This document shows positions 1-7,657 of a stretch of 42,209 nt of DNA, piece by piece. The notes beneath the pieces are model-generated. The model ran no database searches and was not told where the DNA came from. It saw only the letters and a list, made by a program, of their open reading frames with translations. Each line of letters begins with the position of its first letter. Within the stretch, counting starts at the first letter, position 1. The position numbers were made by a program, and so were the translations under genes. The stretch comes from Omnitrophica bacterium RIFCSPLOWO2_12_FULL_50_11 (GTDB lineage: Bacteria; Omnitrophota; Omnitrophia; Omnitrophales; Danuiimicrobiaceae), in NCBI GenBank assembly GCA_001804315.1, contig MHFT01000064.1:10574-52782 (forward strand). The letters run 5' to 3'.

Positions 1-466
1 TTAATTCCATCGCGACGTAAGTGGCCGCCGGATTGGACAGCTCTTCTACTCTTGTCATCCCGCTCATTCTGAGCTCCAACTCTTTCAAGACGCGCTCAAG
101 TTCTTGATTACGCTTTTGAGCCATCGTAAACGCTTTCTTCGATTCGGATACTTCTTCTTGCAACGCATCAAGATCCATATCTTTTTCGCGGATCAAATTC
201 AGCGCTTGGGTCCGAGCCTCTTCTGCCTCTCCATATTTTTGCTCAAGCTCCTGATTTCGAGAGCGAAGCTTAGTCGCCTCTTGGACAAGTTGAGTGTTCT
301 TGCTCTCGAGGGCATCAATTTCGACCTCCAGGTCGTCACGGACTTGTTCTAACCGGATTCGCTTTTCCTTTTCATTTTCACGGATCGTGGAAAGATAAAC
401 GGAGGCGCCTGCACTAATCAGGCTAAGCAAAAATAGAAAAACGACAGAAAATTTCAGAAAGCCCAT
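1..466 (-). CDS. Membrane-anchored coiled-coil protein, 3' end outside the window
   Basis: Reading the minus strand from an ATG at 466 gives an open frame of about 155 codons that runs off the window edge with no stop. It begins MGFLKFSVVFLFLLSLISAG, one N-terminal membrane segment or uncleaved signal. It then becomes a long, charged, heptad-like helix rich in E, K, R, Q and L (for example EVEIDALESKNTQLVQEATK), which is typical of a coiled coil. No catalytic motif is visible in the part present. It is divergent from the SurA-like gene that starts at 562. I infer an envelope-tethered structural or scaffold protein; the exact family is not recognised. Confidence 0.75.
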   Translation of the reverse strand, partial: MGFLKFSVVFLFLLSLISAGASVYLSTIRENEKEKRIRLEQVRDDLEVEIDALESKNTQLVQEATKLRSRNQELEQKYGEAEEARTQALNLIREKDMDLDALQEEVSESKKAFTMAQKRNQELERVLKELELRMSGMTRVEELSNPAATYVAMEL

Positions 467-514
467 CGTGTGTATGCTGCGACGTTTTATCGGAGCGGAT
501 GGTATCATAGGTTC

Positions 515-543
515 TTCTAAATTACAAGGAGAAAGCGTATAAT
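515..543 (+). promoter_or_regulatory. Possible sigma70 promoter for the SurA-like gene
   Basis: A consensus TATAAT lies at 538-543. A weak -35 (TTCTAA, 515-520) is exactly 17 bases upstream. Transcription would start near 550, only about 12 bases before the ATG at 562, so the message would be almost leaderless. That fits the lack of a Shine-Dalgarno sequence directly before that ATG. Confidence 0.3.
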
Positions 544-561
544 GCAAATACTGGAATTCTC

Positions 562-1287
562 ATGCTCAAGTTCTTGCGTACACACATCAAACTGATCATC
601 TGGGCCATCGTTTTGTCATTCATCGCTTGGGGAGCGGGTACGCTCACGGTCTCACGGGATGAAACCTCACAGTACGCAGGTTCCATTGGAGGTAAAAAGG
701 TTTCTTATCAAGAATATCTCATGACTTTCCGTTTTTATGACTTGCTCAGCCGGGCCCAACAACAAGAAGGACAACCTGGCGAAGAAGAAGCCGATCCAAG
801 TGAAGAACCAGATGAAGAAAATGGGACGGAGACGTCAGACGACATGCCTGAGGAAACAGATGAAATTGACGAAACTGGAGAAAGTCCTCGCCCTGAGCCC
901 GAGAAGTCTCCTTCTTCGCCAGAACCGCCTCCATTTGACCGGATCCAAAGTCTCACCTGGCAGACTTTGGTGCTGAGTCGGGAAGCAATGAAGGACAACA
1001 TCTCCGTCAGGGATGAGGATGTCCGCACTGAAGTCCAAAGACTCTTTTCAGGAGCTGGAATTTTCGACCACGTCTTTTACGAAACCTGGATCCGCAATAA
1101 TTTCCGCGGACGGCCCCGCCACTTTGAAGAAGTGGTCCGAAAACACCTCGCCGCCCAAAAATTGAGAGATCAGTATCTGGAAGGCGTTGCCGATGAGGAA
1201 AAGGAAGGCAAGTGGTTGGCTCGACTCATCACCCTGATGTCCCAAGCAGATATCGAAAACTACACGGTTGAAAAATCAGCGCAGTAA
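562..1287 (+). CDS. SurA/PpiD N-terminal-domain-like membrane protein without a PPIase domain
   Basis: 241 aa. The N-terminus (LKFLRTHIKLIIWAIVLSF) is a single membrane anchor, followed by a short segment resembling the SurA_N_3/PpiD opening (AGSIGGKKVSYQEYLMTFRFYD). Residues about 65-125 are a very acidic, proline-rich, presumably disordered insert. A helical region follows (residues 130-241) that resembles the second half of a SurA N-domain (ISVRDEDVRTEVQRLF). No parvulin or FKBP domain follows, and the gene ends at a TAA before a convergent neighbour. I infer a periplasmic, inner-membrane-anchored chaperone-like protein. It could also be a shortened PpiD paralogue. Family assignment rests on motif resemblance only. 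Confidence 0.6.
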   Translation: MLKFLRTHIKLIIWAIVLSFIAWGAGTLTVSRDETSQYAGSIGGKKVSYQEYLMTFRFYDLLSRAQQQEGQPGEEEADPSEEPDEENGTETSDDMPEETDEIDETGESPRPEPEKSPSSPEPPPFDRIQSLTWQTLVLSREAMKDNISVRDEDVRTEVQRLFSGAGIFDHVFYETWIRNNFRGRPRHFEEVVRKHLAAQKLRDQYLEGVADEEKEGKWLARLITLMSQADIENYTVEKSAQ

Positions 1288-1332
1288 CCGAGCTCCTGTA
1301 ACCTCTATCACCCCAATAAGGCATTTGACTGA

Positions 1333-2037
1333 TCACCTTCTTCGGCCCATCACGCGAAGGAGCAAAAGAAAGAGATTGATGAAATCCAGATAAAGCCTCA
1401 GCGCACCAAGAAGAGCGACTTTTTTCATCATCTCGCTTGAACTAAAGCTTTCATGATGCAACTGTTTGAGTTTCTGCGTGTCATAGGCCGTAAGCCCGAT
1501 GAAAATAGCGACTCCGGCGTAGGTAATGATCCAGTAGAGAGCAGGACTTTGAAAGAACCAGTTGACGAGCGAAGCCAGGATGATTCCAATCAAGCCCATA
1601 AAACAGAAACTGCCAACGGAAGTGAGATCTCGTCTCGTCGTAAAGCCGTAGACACTCACCAAAGAAAATGTTCCGGCCGTGACCACGAAGGTCGACGCAA
1701 TTGAGGCAGACGTGTAAATGAGAAAGATCGACGAAAACAAAATCCCATTCAAGGTCGCATAGACACTGAAGCCTGCTGTCGCGGTCGTCACGCTGAGACT
1801 CGCGATTTGGCTCGAGAGCCAAAAGACAAGGCCAAACTGTGCGATGACAAGCACCACAAGAAGAAGTGGATTGCGCGCCAGGCCGAGAATGACAGACGGA
1901 TTCATGGCCATCCAGCCGGCCACAATTCCCGTGAGCCCCAGCCCCATCGCCATCCACATGTAAACCTGCGAGAGAAAACTCCGCTCAGACGCCTCTTCTC
2001 GCCCAAGCCCCATCGGAACCGATTGATCACGATCCAT
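1333..2037 (-). CDS. Bax inhibitor-1 (UPF0005/YccA-like) family membrane protein
   Basis: 234 aa, the usual length for the family. Seven hydrophobic segments follow a short soluble N-terminus. The GLTAYDTQKLKQL motif near residue 185 is the hallmark of the BI-1/YccA/YbhL family, and the chain ends in a basic tail (RVMGRRR). The family comprises integral inner-membrane proteins, some shown to be pH-gated calcium leak channels and YccA an FtsH modulator; which role applies here cannot be told. A strong Shine-Dalgarno (TAGGAGG) sits before the ATG at 2037. The gene is convergent with the SurA-like gene, 45 bases apart. Confidence 0.88.
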   Translation of the reverse strand: MDRDQSVPMGLGREEASERSFLSQVYMWMAMGLGLTGIVAGWMAMNPSVILGLARNPLLLVVLVIAQFGLVFWLSSQIASLSVTTATAGFSVYATLNGILFSSIFLIYTSASIASTFVVTAGTFSLVSVYGFTTRRDLTSVGSFCFMGLIGIILASLVNWFFQSPALYWIITYAGVAIFIGLTAYDTQKLKQLHHESFSSSEMMKKVALLGALRLYLDFINLFLLLLRVMGRRR

Positions 2038-2102
2038 CGAAAACCTCCTAAGGTAGACGATCTACTTTCTTTTCATCCCTTTGCAAAGTTCAGTTTCTAA
2101 TT

Positions 2103-2225
2103 GAGGGGTCGGGCTGTTTCCCGACCCCTCATCCTGAGGGCCGAAGGCCCGAAGGATCTCGCCAGATCCTTCACGTCGCTCAGGATGAGCCCTCGGATAG
2201 AGAGAAAATAACTCTCCGAAGGCTC
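2103..2225. repeat. Dispersed composite palindromic repeat, copy 1
   Basis: Three consecutive hairpins. The first has perfect 10-base arms (GAGGGGTCGG/CCGACCCCTC, 2103-2130). The second is CATCCTGAG (2130-2138) facing CTCAGGATG (2179-2187) with GGATC-type internal arms. The third is an imperfect GAGCCCTCGGA/TCCGAAGGCTC pair. The same building blocks recur at 3535, 7534, 16425 and 38660. It lies between divergent genes and may also act as a terminator or mRNA stabiliser. Confidence 0.8.
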
Positions 2226-2282
2226 AGTTGCTAATTCTATTTAATTTCGCCTTCCAAGTCACGCTTAATTTCGGCCGTTCAC

Positions 2283-2311
2283 TTGCAATGCGCCCTGCAA
2301 GCGGCTAATCT
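2283..2311 (+). promoter_or_regulatory. Putative promoter of the small basic protein gene
   Basis: TTGCAA (2283-2288), a 17-base spacer, then TAATCT (2306-2311). The spacer region also contains a short inverted repeat CTTGCA/TGCAAG (2282-2301) that could bind a regulator. The 5' leader would be about 35 bases. Confidence 0.4.
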
Positions 2312-2351
2312 TAAATGAGAACGTGTTCAAAAAAACCACAGGAGGTTACGA

Positions 2352-2546
2352 ATGAGCACAACTCAAAAAAAAGCATTGAGGAGACGATTCCGGATGAACG
2401 TCAGGTTCCGTAAAGCGGAACTGAGGAGGTTGACCGGAGTCGCATCCCGATTACACATTACAAGGAACCGTGCTTACAGGGCAGCTTTGAGCAATATCAA
2501 GAAAGAAATCCGGTTGTACGATCGACTCGGATCCTGGGTTCGGTAA
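2352..2546 (+). CDS. Small highly basic protein of unknown function
   Basis: 64 aa, more than a quarter Arg/Lys, no cysteine and no membrane segment. The start is well supported by the Shine-Dalgarno CAGGAGG nine bases upstream. A clear promoter lies before it and a strong intrinsic terminator after it, so this is a monocistronic, probably well-expressed gene. Composition suggests a nucleic-acid- or ribosome-binding peptide. It does not match bS20, bS21 or any other small ribosomal protein I know, so no function is assigned. Confidence 0.7.
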   Translation: MSTTQKKALRRRFRMNVRFRKAELRRLTGVASRLHITRNRAYRAALSNIKKEIRLYDRLGSWVR

Positions 2547-2561
2547 TCCAGTAACCTTCCC

Positions 2562-2599
2562 AAAAAGGCGTTGCCAAATTTCGCGGCAACGCCTTTTTT
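2562..2599. terminator. Bidirectional intrinsic terminator
   Basis: AAAAAGGCGTTGCC (2562-2575) and GGCAACGCCTTTTTT (2585-2599) form a perfect GC-rich stem with an A-tract on one side and a T-tract on the other. It sits between the convergent ends of the small basic gene and the SmpA-like gene. Confidence 0.9.
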
Positions 2600-2612
2600 G
2601 ACTGTGTTCCTG

Positions 2613-3401
2613 CTATTCCTCCAACTTTTCCAGTAACTCGACTGCGGCCTCCTTTTCCAAGCGCTGTCTGACGCTGTCCGGGAGATTCCAACCGACCACC
2701 TCACCATCTTCAAATAAAACACTCTCATAACGATGCCACGCAAATTCCGAATAAAGCCAATGTTCGAACTGCTTTCCATCCTTCACATAGCCGTACGTTT
2801 TCCATGGTGCGCCCACACTCATCACGACCTGTTCCTTGGTCCAGCCATAGTGGAGATCGTTTTCCTCTTCCTTTTCCTTGCGCGCATGAGAATGTTTGAG
2901 TAGTTCCTCCAAGAAATTAGTTTTCTCCTTGAGTTCGCTCACTTGCTTCTCGACCTGCACTAATCGCTCGTCAATGAGACTCAGTTGATCCTCACTCGGC
3001 TCTTTCTTCTCCTGTTCAACTTGCAACTCTTGTTCGAAAACAGATCGCCTTCCGAAAATCGTCGGCTCCACAACCATCTCCTCGTGTGCTGTGCTCGGTT
3101 CCTCAGCCGCGGTTGGGAGTTGCGGGGTCTGACTGGCCTTCTGTTCCTTCTCCTCTCCCTGTGCTCGTTGCTGTTTCTCCTCCGACGATAGATCCGGTTG
3201 CTCGAAATCCGTCTGCAGCTCTGGCTGCTCCTGCACAGGCTCGATTGATTCCGTGGCCGCGTCCGGCAGTTCGGCCGCATCCTCTCGTCCTTCTTCCACC
3301 TCAACTGTCTCAGCGGTTCCGAGTTGTCCTAGATGATAAGCAGAACCAATCACCAAAAACACAATAAGCCCCAAAGAAACCCTTGGAAACATCTTGGTCA
3401 T
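2613..3401 (-). CDS. Secreted/anchored protein with disordered acidic region, coiled coil and SmpA/OmlA-like C-terminal domain
   Basis: About 262 aa from ATG 3401, preceded by GAGAGGA; an upstream in-frame TTG at 3404 is less likely. One N-terminal hydrophobic segment (LGLIVFLVIGSAYHLG) is followed by about 100 residues rich in E, Q, P and A. A coiled coil follows (residues about 140-180, LSLIDERLVQVEKQVSELKE). The C-terminus (GWTKEQVVMSVGAPWKTYGY, then HWLYSEF and LFEDGEVVGW) has the strand-turn pattern of SmpA/OmlA (BamE-like) and DUF2845 domains. I infer an envelope protein facing the periplasm. The partner is unknown. Confidence 0.65.
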   Translation of the reverse strand: MTKMFPRVSLGLIVFLVIGSAYHLGQLGTAETVEVEEGREDAAELPDAATESIEPVQEQPELQTDFEQPDLSSEEKQQRAQGEEKEQKASQTPQLPTAAEEPSTAHEEMVVEPTIFGRRSVFEQELQVEQEKKEPSEDQLSLIDERLVQVEKQVSELKEKTNFLEELLKHSHARKEKEEENDLHYGWTKEQVVMSVGAPWKTYGYVKDGKQFEHWLYSEFAWHRYESVLFEDGEVVGWNLPDSVRQRLEKEAAVELLEKLEE

Positions 3402-3534
3402 CAAAAATCCTCTCCAAATTCCTCATGATTCGGTTCATTTATTCTTCGGCCACTTCGTCGTCTTCATGAATACGAAACTTCATCTGCCAATTCGTTGATA
3501 TCTCTGGAATCATACGGGAAGAATGAAGCTAATG

Positions 3535-3590
3535 GAGCCATCACGGAGTTTTTTAGGGAGCCCGATGGCTCATCCTAAGTCCTTCGCCGT
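3535..3590. repeat. Dispersed composite palindromic repeat, copy 2
   Basis: GAGCCATC (3535-3542) and GATGGCTC (3564-3571) form a hairpin with a GGAGTTTTTT-type loop. It is followed by CATCCTAAGTCCTTCG, the other building block of the family. Lies in the 500-base gap between the SmpA-like gene and the TIGR04073-type gene; 3420-3534 shows nothing else recognisable. Confidence 0.7.
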
Positions 3591-3646
3591 CGTCGTCCAA
3601 AATAACAGTTTCATTGGTGGCTTCAGGATCGAGCCCCTTTTTTCAT

Positions 3647-3725
3647 GCTAATCCCCCGCCCCTTTTGAAATGATGTGTCATATAAAGCTGTTCAAACCAC
3701 CAAAATTAAAAGTGCTGGGGGACTA
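3647..3725. repeat. MITE-like 79-bp inverted-repeat element, copy A
   Basis: Begins GCTAATCCCCCGCCCCTTTT and ends AAAAGTGCTGGGGGACTAA, so the ends are imperfect inverted repeats. It aligns over its whole length to 9036-9113, with roughly five of six bases identical by eye. Both copies lie upstream of TIGR04073-type genes, but in opposite orientation relative to the gene. No coding capacity. Confidence 0.75.
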
Positions 3726-3811
3726 AAGAAAATACCCAATTTGCCGAAAAAAACATCTGTAAAGGTTTGGCTTTTGTTTGTCCAAACCCAGAAAGAGTAC
3801 ACGTTCGGTAC

Positions 3812-3840
3812 TTGACAGAAGCGAATTAATATGAAACACT
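3812..3840 (+). promoter_or_regulatory. Possible promoter for the TIGR04073-type gene
   Basis: A perfect TTGACA at 3812-3817. At 17 bases spacing the -10 (AACACT) is poor, so this may need an activator or a non-standard -10. Together with the strong Shine-Dalgarno at 3888-3893 it is the best candidate in the gap. Confidence 0.3.
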
Positions 3841-3900
3841 TGTGCCACAAATTGTGGTTCAGAATCTCAAGAGCAGTGCTCGAACGACAGGAGGCAGGAA

Positions 3901-4458
3901 ATGAAAAAGGCGATTGTTCTATTTTGTGTGTTGAGTCTGTTGGTCGCTCCAGCATCAACGTATGCCGCTGATGAAGGTGCGGCAAAACCTGTACAATTTT
4001 TAACTCCGAGTGACTATGTGGATGCAACAAATCGTATCAAGGAACCAGCAAGTTTCGATTGGTCTACGGGAAAAGGCCGCAAGGATTGGGCCATCCGCTG
4101 GGCGGTGGACGACAACTATTTAAAGAAATCAACCGGGATGATCTTTCGCGGATTCAGCAACGCCGCATTTGGTTGGGTTGAAATTTTGACCCATCCCTTT
4201 CGTTGGTCAACAAATGCACCTCTTGGCAGTGGTTATGTAACAGGGCTGATCATGGGACCGATTGTCGCAACCCTTCGAACCGCAAGCGGCGTCATCGATC
4301 TCGGAACCTTCTGGATACCTTGGTGGCACGGCATTCCGATGCCGAAACCCGTCCTCGGTCTTCACGACGTCCATCATTACGGAACAATTGAAGATGTTGG
4401 AGATTATGACCACAAAACGAAGCGTTACTTCTTCAACTGGTTAAATGAAGATTATTAA
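3901..4458 (+). CDS. Secreted exosortase-system-associated protein, TIGR04073-like (larger paralogue)
   Basis: 185 aa with a classical signal peptide (MKKAIVLFCVLSLLVAPAS, cleavage near TYAADE). The core, FRGFSNAAFGWVEILTHPF followed by a glycine-rich hydrophobic stretch and ASGVIDLGTFWIP, matches the layout of the shorter protein at 8589-8963 (GRGVTNLITFPAE ... GAYDVSTFFIP). Both resemble TIGR04073, a family that co-occurs with exosortase/PEP-CTERM systems in PVC bacteria. Strong Shine-Dalgarno AGGAGG at 3888 and a clean terminator downstream make it a single-gene unit. Biochemical role unknown. No exosortase is in this window. Confidence 0.65.
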   Translation: MKKAIVLFCVLSLLVAPASTYAADEGAAKPVQFLTPSDYVDATNRIKEPASFDWSTGKGRKDWAIRWAVDDNYLKKSTGMIFRGFSNAAFGWVEILTHPFRWSTNAPLGSGYVTGLIMGPIVATLRTASGVIDLGTFWIPWWHGIPMPKPVLGLHDVHHYGTIEDVGDYDHKTKRYFFNWLNEDY

Positions 4459-4495
4459 GCTCCTCTTCCGAGAGCGCTCTTAGATTCGACCACAC

Positions 4496-4535
4496 AAAAA
4501 ATACGTGCTGCCGCATCCGGCAGCACGTATTTTCT
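4496..4535 (+). terminator. Intrinsic terminator after the TIGR04073-type gene
   Basis: ATACGTGCTGCC (4501-4512) pairs perfectly with GGCAGCACGTAT (4519-4530), flanked by an A-run and TTTTCTTT. It probably also serves the convergent response-regulator operon, which ends at 4581. Confidence 0.9.
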
Positions 4536-4580
4536 TTCTTGCTAATTCCACCCTGAAACCTGATTTAAACTGATTTCCTC

Positions 4581-5306
4581 CTACGAAAACGCAACTAATT
4601 TTTTAACCAGCGCGAGCATTTCCGGCATGGAACCTTGCCATCCTCCTTTTTCTACAAACACGGGCATTCCCCATTTTCGGATCTCGCGAATATCATCCGA
4701 TGCGGTCGAGTCAATAAAAAAAATCGTCGGGATTCGGTAACCCGCACGGCAAAGGTCGCGATAAAGTTCCACGCCACTCCGGACCGGCATTTTGATGTCC
4801 AAGATCATACAGTGAGGTACCATTTGCTCCACCGCTTTGAATCCTTCGAGACCGTTCGAGGCTGTTCGTATTTCAAAATCAGCCCCTTTGAGCCCCTCAA
4901 AATAATCTCGAAGCGTCGTCCCAACCTCCGGCTCATCGTCCACAACAAGAAGCCTGAGCGGATGCGGCAAGTCAATCTTCGAGAACACCGTTTTTTGAAA
5001 CTGTCTTTCATCTACCGGAAAATCAATCACGCCGTCCCAAGCATAGCGACCCTGGCCCCTTGCCCCGAGCCCGAAGCATCCAAGTTTAGGTCGCGAGGCT
5101 TTCAATTGGTCGAGCCGATTTGCGACACGCTTGTCCACCCATTCCGATTCAACAAAGATGAGATCCGGTTCGCACGAGGAGATGGCAGCCAGGTCCGACT
5201 TCCTGCGAATCACCGTGGGGACCGATTCCGTATCCTGTAGATAGGTAATTAAATGTTCAATCGCCTTCTTATTTTCCGTCGCTAACAAAACCGATCGCTT
5301 TGACAT
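4581..5306 (-). CDS. Double receiver-domain response regulator (first receiver degenerate)
   Basis: 241 aa. Residues about 115-240 form a receiver domain with the acidic pair (LLVVDDEPEVG), the phospho-acceptor Asp in MILDIKMP and the conserved Lys (VFVEKGG). The usual Thr/Ser switch position reads IFFID. Residues 1-110 look like a second receiver without the acidic pair; the acceptor site reads PDLIFVESEW, Glu in place of Asp. No DNA-binding or enzymatic output domain follows. It is last in the minus-strand unit pckG, single-receiver protein, this gene (25 bases after the previous stop). I infer a phospho-relay or protein-interaction role. No cognate kinase is in the window. Confidence 0.8.
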   Translation of the reverse strand: MSKRSVLLATENKKAIEHLITYLQDTESVPTVIRRKSDLAAISSCEPDLIFVESEWVDKRVANRLDQLKASRPKLGCFGLGARGQGRYAWDGVIDFPVDERQFQKTVFSKIDLPHPLRLLVVDDEPEVGTTLRDYFEGLKGADFEIRTASNGLEGFKAVEQMVPHCMILDIKMPVRSGVELYRDLCRAGYRIPTIFFIDSTASDDIREIRKWGMPVFVEKGGWQGSMPEMLALVKKLVAFS

Positions 5307-5331
5307 CTTGCACCCGAACGCGATTCCTCAA

Positions 5332-5703
5332 TTACGATGACTCTATTCCCAAGAGCTTGTTTACTTCCCGCCGTAAGTATTCCAAGTCAAACGGCTTATG
5401 AAGAAATATGTCTCTTCCCAATTCCTCGGCTTGATCGATTAAAACCTGATCCACATAACCGGTGTTCACGATCACTCTGGTCAACGGGCTTGCTTCCTTG
5501 CAGATTTTAAGGACGAGAAGGCCGGACATATCAGGAAGCTTCATATCAAGCAGCAATAATTCTGGCTTTTCACGCTTGAGGATCGCAATTCCATCTTCGC
5601 CATTGTCCGCTGTAAAAACTTGAAATCCTTCTTCCTCAAAAAAGGTCTTTACCTCTTCAAGGATCTCATTTTCGTCATCCACGACGAGTAACTTCGCCGG
5701 CAT
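5332..5703 (-). CDS. Single-domain response regulator (CheY-like receiver)
   Basis: 123 aa from ATG 5703, which gives the normal MPAKLLVVDDE opening. A TTG at 5718 overlapping the pckG stop is the alternative and would suggest translational coupling. All receiver landmarks are present: acidic pair DDE, acceptor Asp in LLLLDMKLPD, Thr in VIVNTGY, Lys in FLHKPFD. There is no output domain. It lies directly downstream of pckG (11 bases from ATG 5703) and upstream of the double-receiver protein, so the three are probably cotranscribed. A stand-alone receiver acts by protein-protein contact or in a phosphorelay. Confidence 0.88.
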   Translation of the reverse strand: MPAKLLVVDDENEILEEVKTFFEEEGFQVFTADNGEDGIAILKREKPELLLLDMKLPDMSGLLVLKICKEASPLTRVIVNTGYVDQVLIDQAEELGRDIFLHKPFDLEYLRREVNKLLGIESS

Positions 5704-5714
5704 GTAAAAAAATT

Positions 5715-7517
5715 TCAAGTAGTTAAACGCTTTCGCAAATTATCTTTTTCATCGGTGATCTCCTGAGGCAGACGATCGCCGAACTGTGCAAAAAATTCTT
5801 CCTGTAATTTCAAGTCGGCGAGCCACTCCCTCCGATCGACCGCAAGCAGCTCCTTCATAGACGCCTGATCCAGGTCTAAACCGGTTAAATCAAGACGATC
5901 TGATCTTGGCACATAGCCCACTGCTGTCTCATCCGCGTCTCCTTCGCCGTCTACCCGCTCCAAGATCCACTCCAAAACGCGCAGATTGTCACGAAATCCT
6001 GGCCACAGGAACTGGCCGTCTTTACCCGTCTGAAACCAGTTCACGTGAAATATTTTTGGCGGGTACTTGAGCTTCCGTCCCATCTGGAGCCAATGGCGCC
6101 AATAATCCGCCATATTGTACCCACAAAACGGAATCATCGCCATCGGATCGCGCCGAACCTCGCCCACCTTCCCGACTTGTGCTGCCGTTCGTTCTGACGC
6201 CATCTGGGCGCCCACATAGACACCGTGTTGCCAATTGAAACTTTCGTAGACAAGCGGTGCCACACGAGCATGTCGCCCGCCAAAGATGATCGCTGAGATC
6301 GGTACGCCTGAAGGATCTTCCATCTTGTCCGTATACGTCGGACATTGCGAAATAGGCGCTGTAAAGCGGCTGTTCGGATGAGCGGCAAAAATAGGTTTGC
6401 CGTCCTCATCCTTCATCCCGGGCCTCCATGGATTCCCTCTCCAATCAATTCCTTCTGTGGGCGGTTCTCCATCGGCGCCTTCCCACCACACGGTTCCATC
6501 TGGTCGGAGCAAGACGTTGGTGAAAATTGAATTTCTTCGCATCGTTAGAATCGCAATGGGATTGGTTTTCGAATTCGTTCCTTGGAGCACTCCAAAAAAG
6601 CCGGATTCCGGGTTTACCGCCCGGAGCCTTCCATCGTCACCGATTCGAAGCCATGCAATATCATCTCCTACAGTCCAGATTTTGTATCCTTTGCGTTTTA
6701 AACCTTCTGGCGGGACCACCATCGCCAGATTCGTCTTACCGCAAGCGCTTGGAAACGCAGCTGTAACGTATTTCACTGGACTCCCTGGTTTTTCAATGCC
6801 AAGGATCAACATATGTTCCGCCATCCAACCTTCCTGACGTCCCAGCCAGCTCCCAATCCGAAGCGCCAGACATTTCTTCCCAAGTAACACGTTGCCACCG
6901 TATCCGGATCCAACGCTCCAAATCGTACTGTCCTCCGGAAAATGGAGGATGAAGCGGCGGTCCATCCGCAGATCTGCTTTGGAATGAAGCCCCTTGGTAA
7001 ATCCGCCGTCACTGCCAAGCGCGTCTAGGACCGCTTGTCCCATGCGGGTCATGATCCTCATGTTCAATACGACGTAGATACTGTCTGTCAGCTCAATACC
7101 AATTTTGCTGAATTCTGATCCGATGGGACCCATGCAAAAAGGAACGACATACATCGCGCGGCCTTTCATCGAACCTCTAAATATCGCGCTGGCTTTCTCG
7201 TATGCTTCCCTCGGCGCCATCCAGTTATTTGTAGGACCGGCATCGTCCTTCTTGCACGTACAAATGTAGGTCAAACCTTCCACACGAGCGACATCATTGT
7301 GAGCAGACCGGTGGAGAAAGCAACCGGGAAGCTTCTCTTTATTCAGTTCGATGAGTTCCCCAGTTGAAACCGCCTCTTGTTCCAACCGTTTCTTCTCTTC
7401 TTCGGAACCGTCACACCAGATCACACGATCCGGTTGACACAGCTTCGCCATTTCCTCCACCCAATGGACGAGCCTTTGGTGATTCGTCGGCACGCTTTTC
7501 TCAACTGCTTTTCTCAT
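5715..7517 (-). CDS. pckG: Phosphoenolpyruvate carboxykinase (GTP)
   Basis: 600 aa, the normal length for the GTP-dependent class. It converts oxaloacetate plus GTP to phosphoenolpyruvate, CO2 and GDP, linking the TCA cycle to gluconeogenesis in the cytoplasm. Diagnostic motifs are the P-loop/kinase-1a FPSACGKTNLAM near residue 265, the kinase-2 metal motif TVGDDIAWLR near residue 290, the mobile-region landmarks GGRHARVAPLVYESFNWQHG, and NWFQTGKDGQFLWPGFRDN. It is first in a minus-strand unit with two response-regulator genes, an unusual pairing. Start ATG at 7517 without a close Shine-Dalgarno. Confidence 0.96.
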   Translation of the reverse strand: MRKAVEKSVPTNHQRLVHWVEEMAKLCQPDRVIWCDGSEEEKKRLEQEAVSTGELIELNKEKLPGCFLHRSAHNDVARVEGLTYICTCKKDDAGPTNNWMAPREAYEKASAIFRGSMKGRAMYVVPFCMGPIGSEFSKIGIELTDSIYVVLNMRIMTRMGQAVLDALGSDGGFTKGLHSKADLRMDRRFILHFPEDSTIWSVGSGYGGNVLLGKKCLALRIGSWLGRQEGWMAEHMLILGIEKPGSPVKYVTAAFPSACGKTNLAMVVPPEGLKRKGYKIWTVGDDIAWLRIGDDGRLRAVNPESGFFGVLQGTNSKTNPIAILTMRRNSIFTNVLLRPDGTVWWEGADGEPPTEGIDWRGNPWRPGMKDEDGKPIFAAHPNSRFTAPISQCPTYTDKMEDPSGVPISAIIFGGRHARVAPLVYESFNWQHGVYVGAQMASERTAAQVGKVGEVRRDPMAMIPFCGYNMADYWRHWLQMGRKLKYPPKIFHVNWFQTGKDGQFLWPGFRDNLRVLEWILERVDGEGDADETAVGYVPRSDRLDLTGLDLDQASMKELLAVDRREWLADLKLQEEFFAQFGDRLPQEITDEKDNLRKRLTT

Positions 7518-7533
7518 TTTTGCGACTTTTACT

Positions 7534-7594
7534 CCCTGGGTCCTTCGGGCCTTTGGCCCTCAGGATGAGCGGTCGAAAAACTGACAGACCGCTC
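7534..7594. repeat. Dispersed composite palindromic repeat, copy 3
   Basis: Contains CCTTCGGGCCTTTGGCCCTCAGGATG-type sequence followed by a hairpin GAGCGGTC (7567-7574)/GACCGCTC (7587-7594) with an A/T-rich loop. Located between pckG and the gene ending at 7658. Confidence 0.7.
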
Positions 7595-7657
7595 ACTTTT
7601 TATGTTTTCTTCTTTTTCGCTAACAAAGATGTCTTTCTATTGCTTAATCTATCATAC

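Noticed and set aside
542-592. Short leader peptide starting at ATG 542
   Set aside because: That ATG overlaps the TATAAT box, so it would normally not be transcribed from this promoter. It ends after 17 codons with no regulatory pattern.
2352-2546. Ribosomal protein S20 or S21
   Set aside because: Size and basic charge fit, but the sequence lacks the signature order of either protein.
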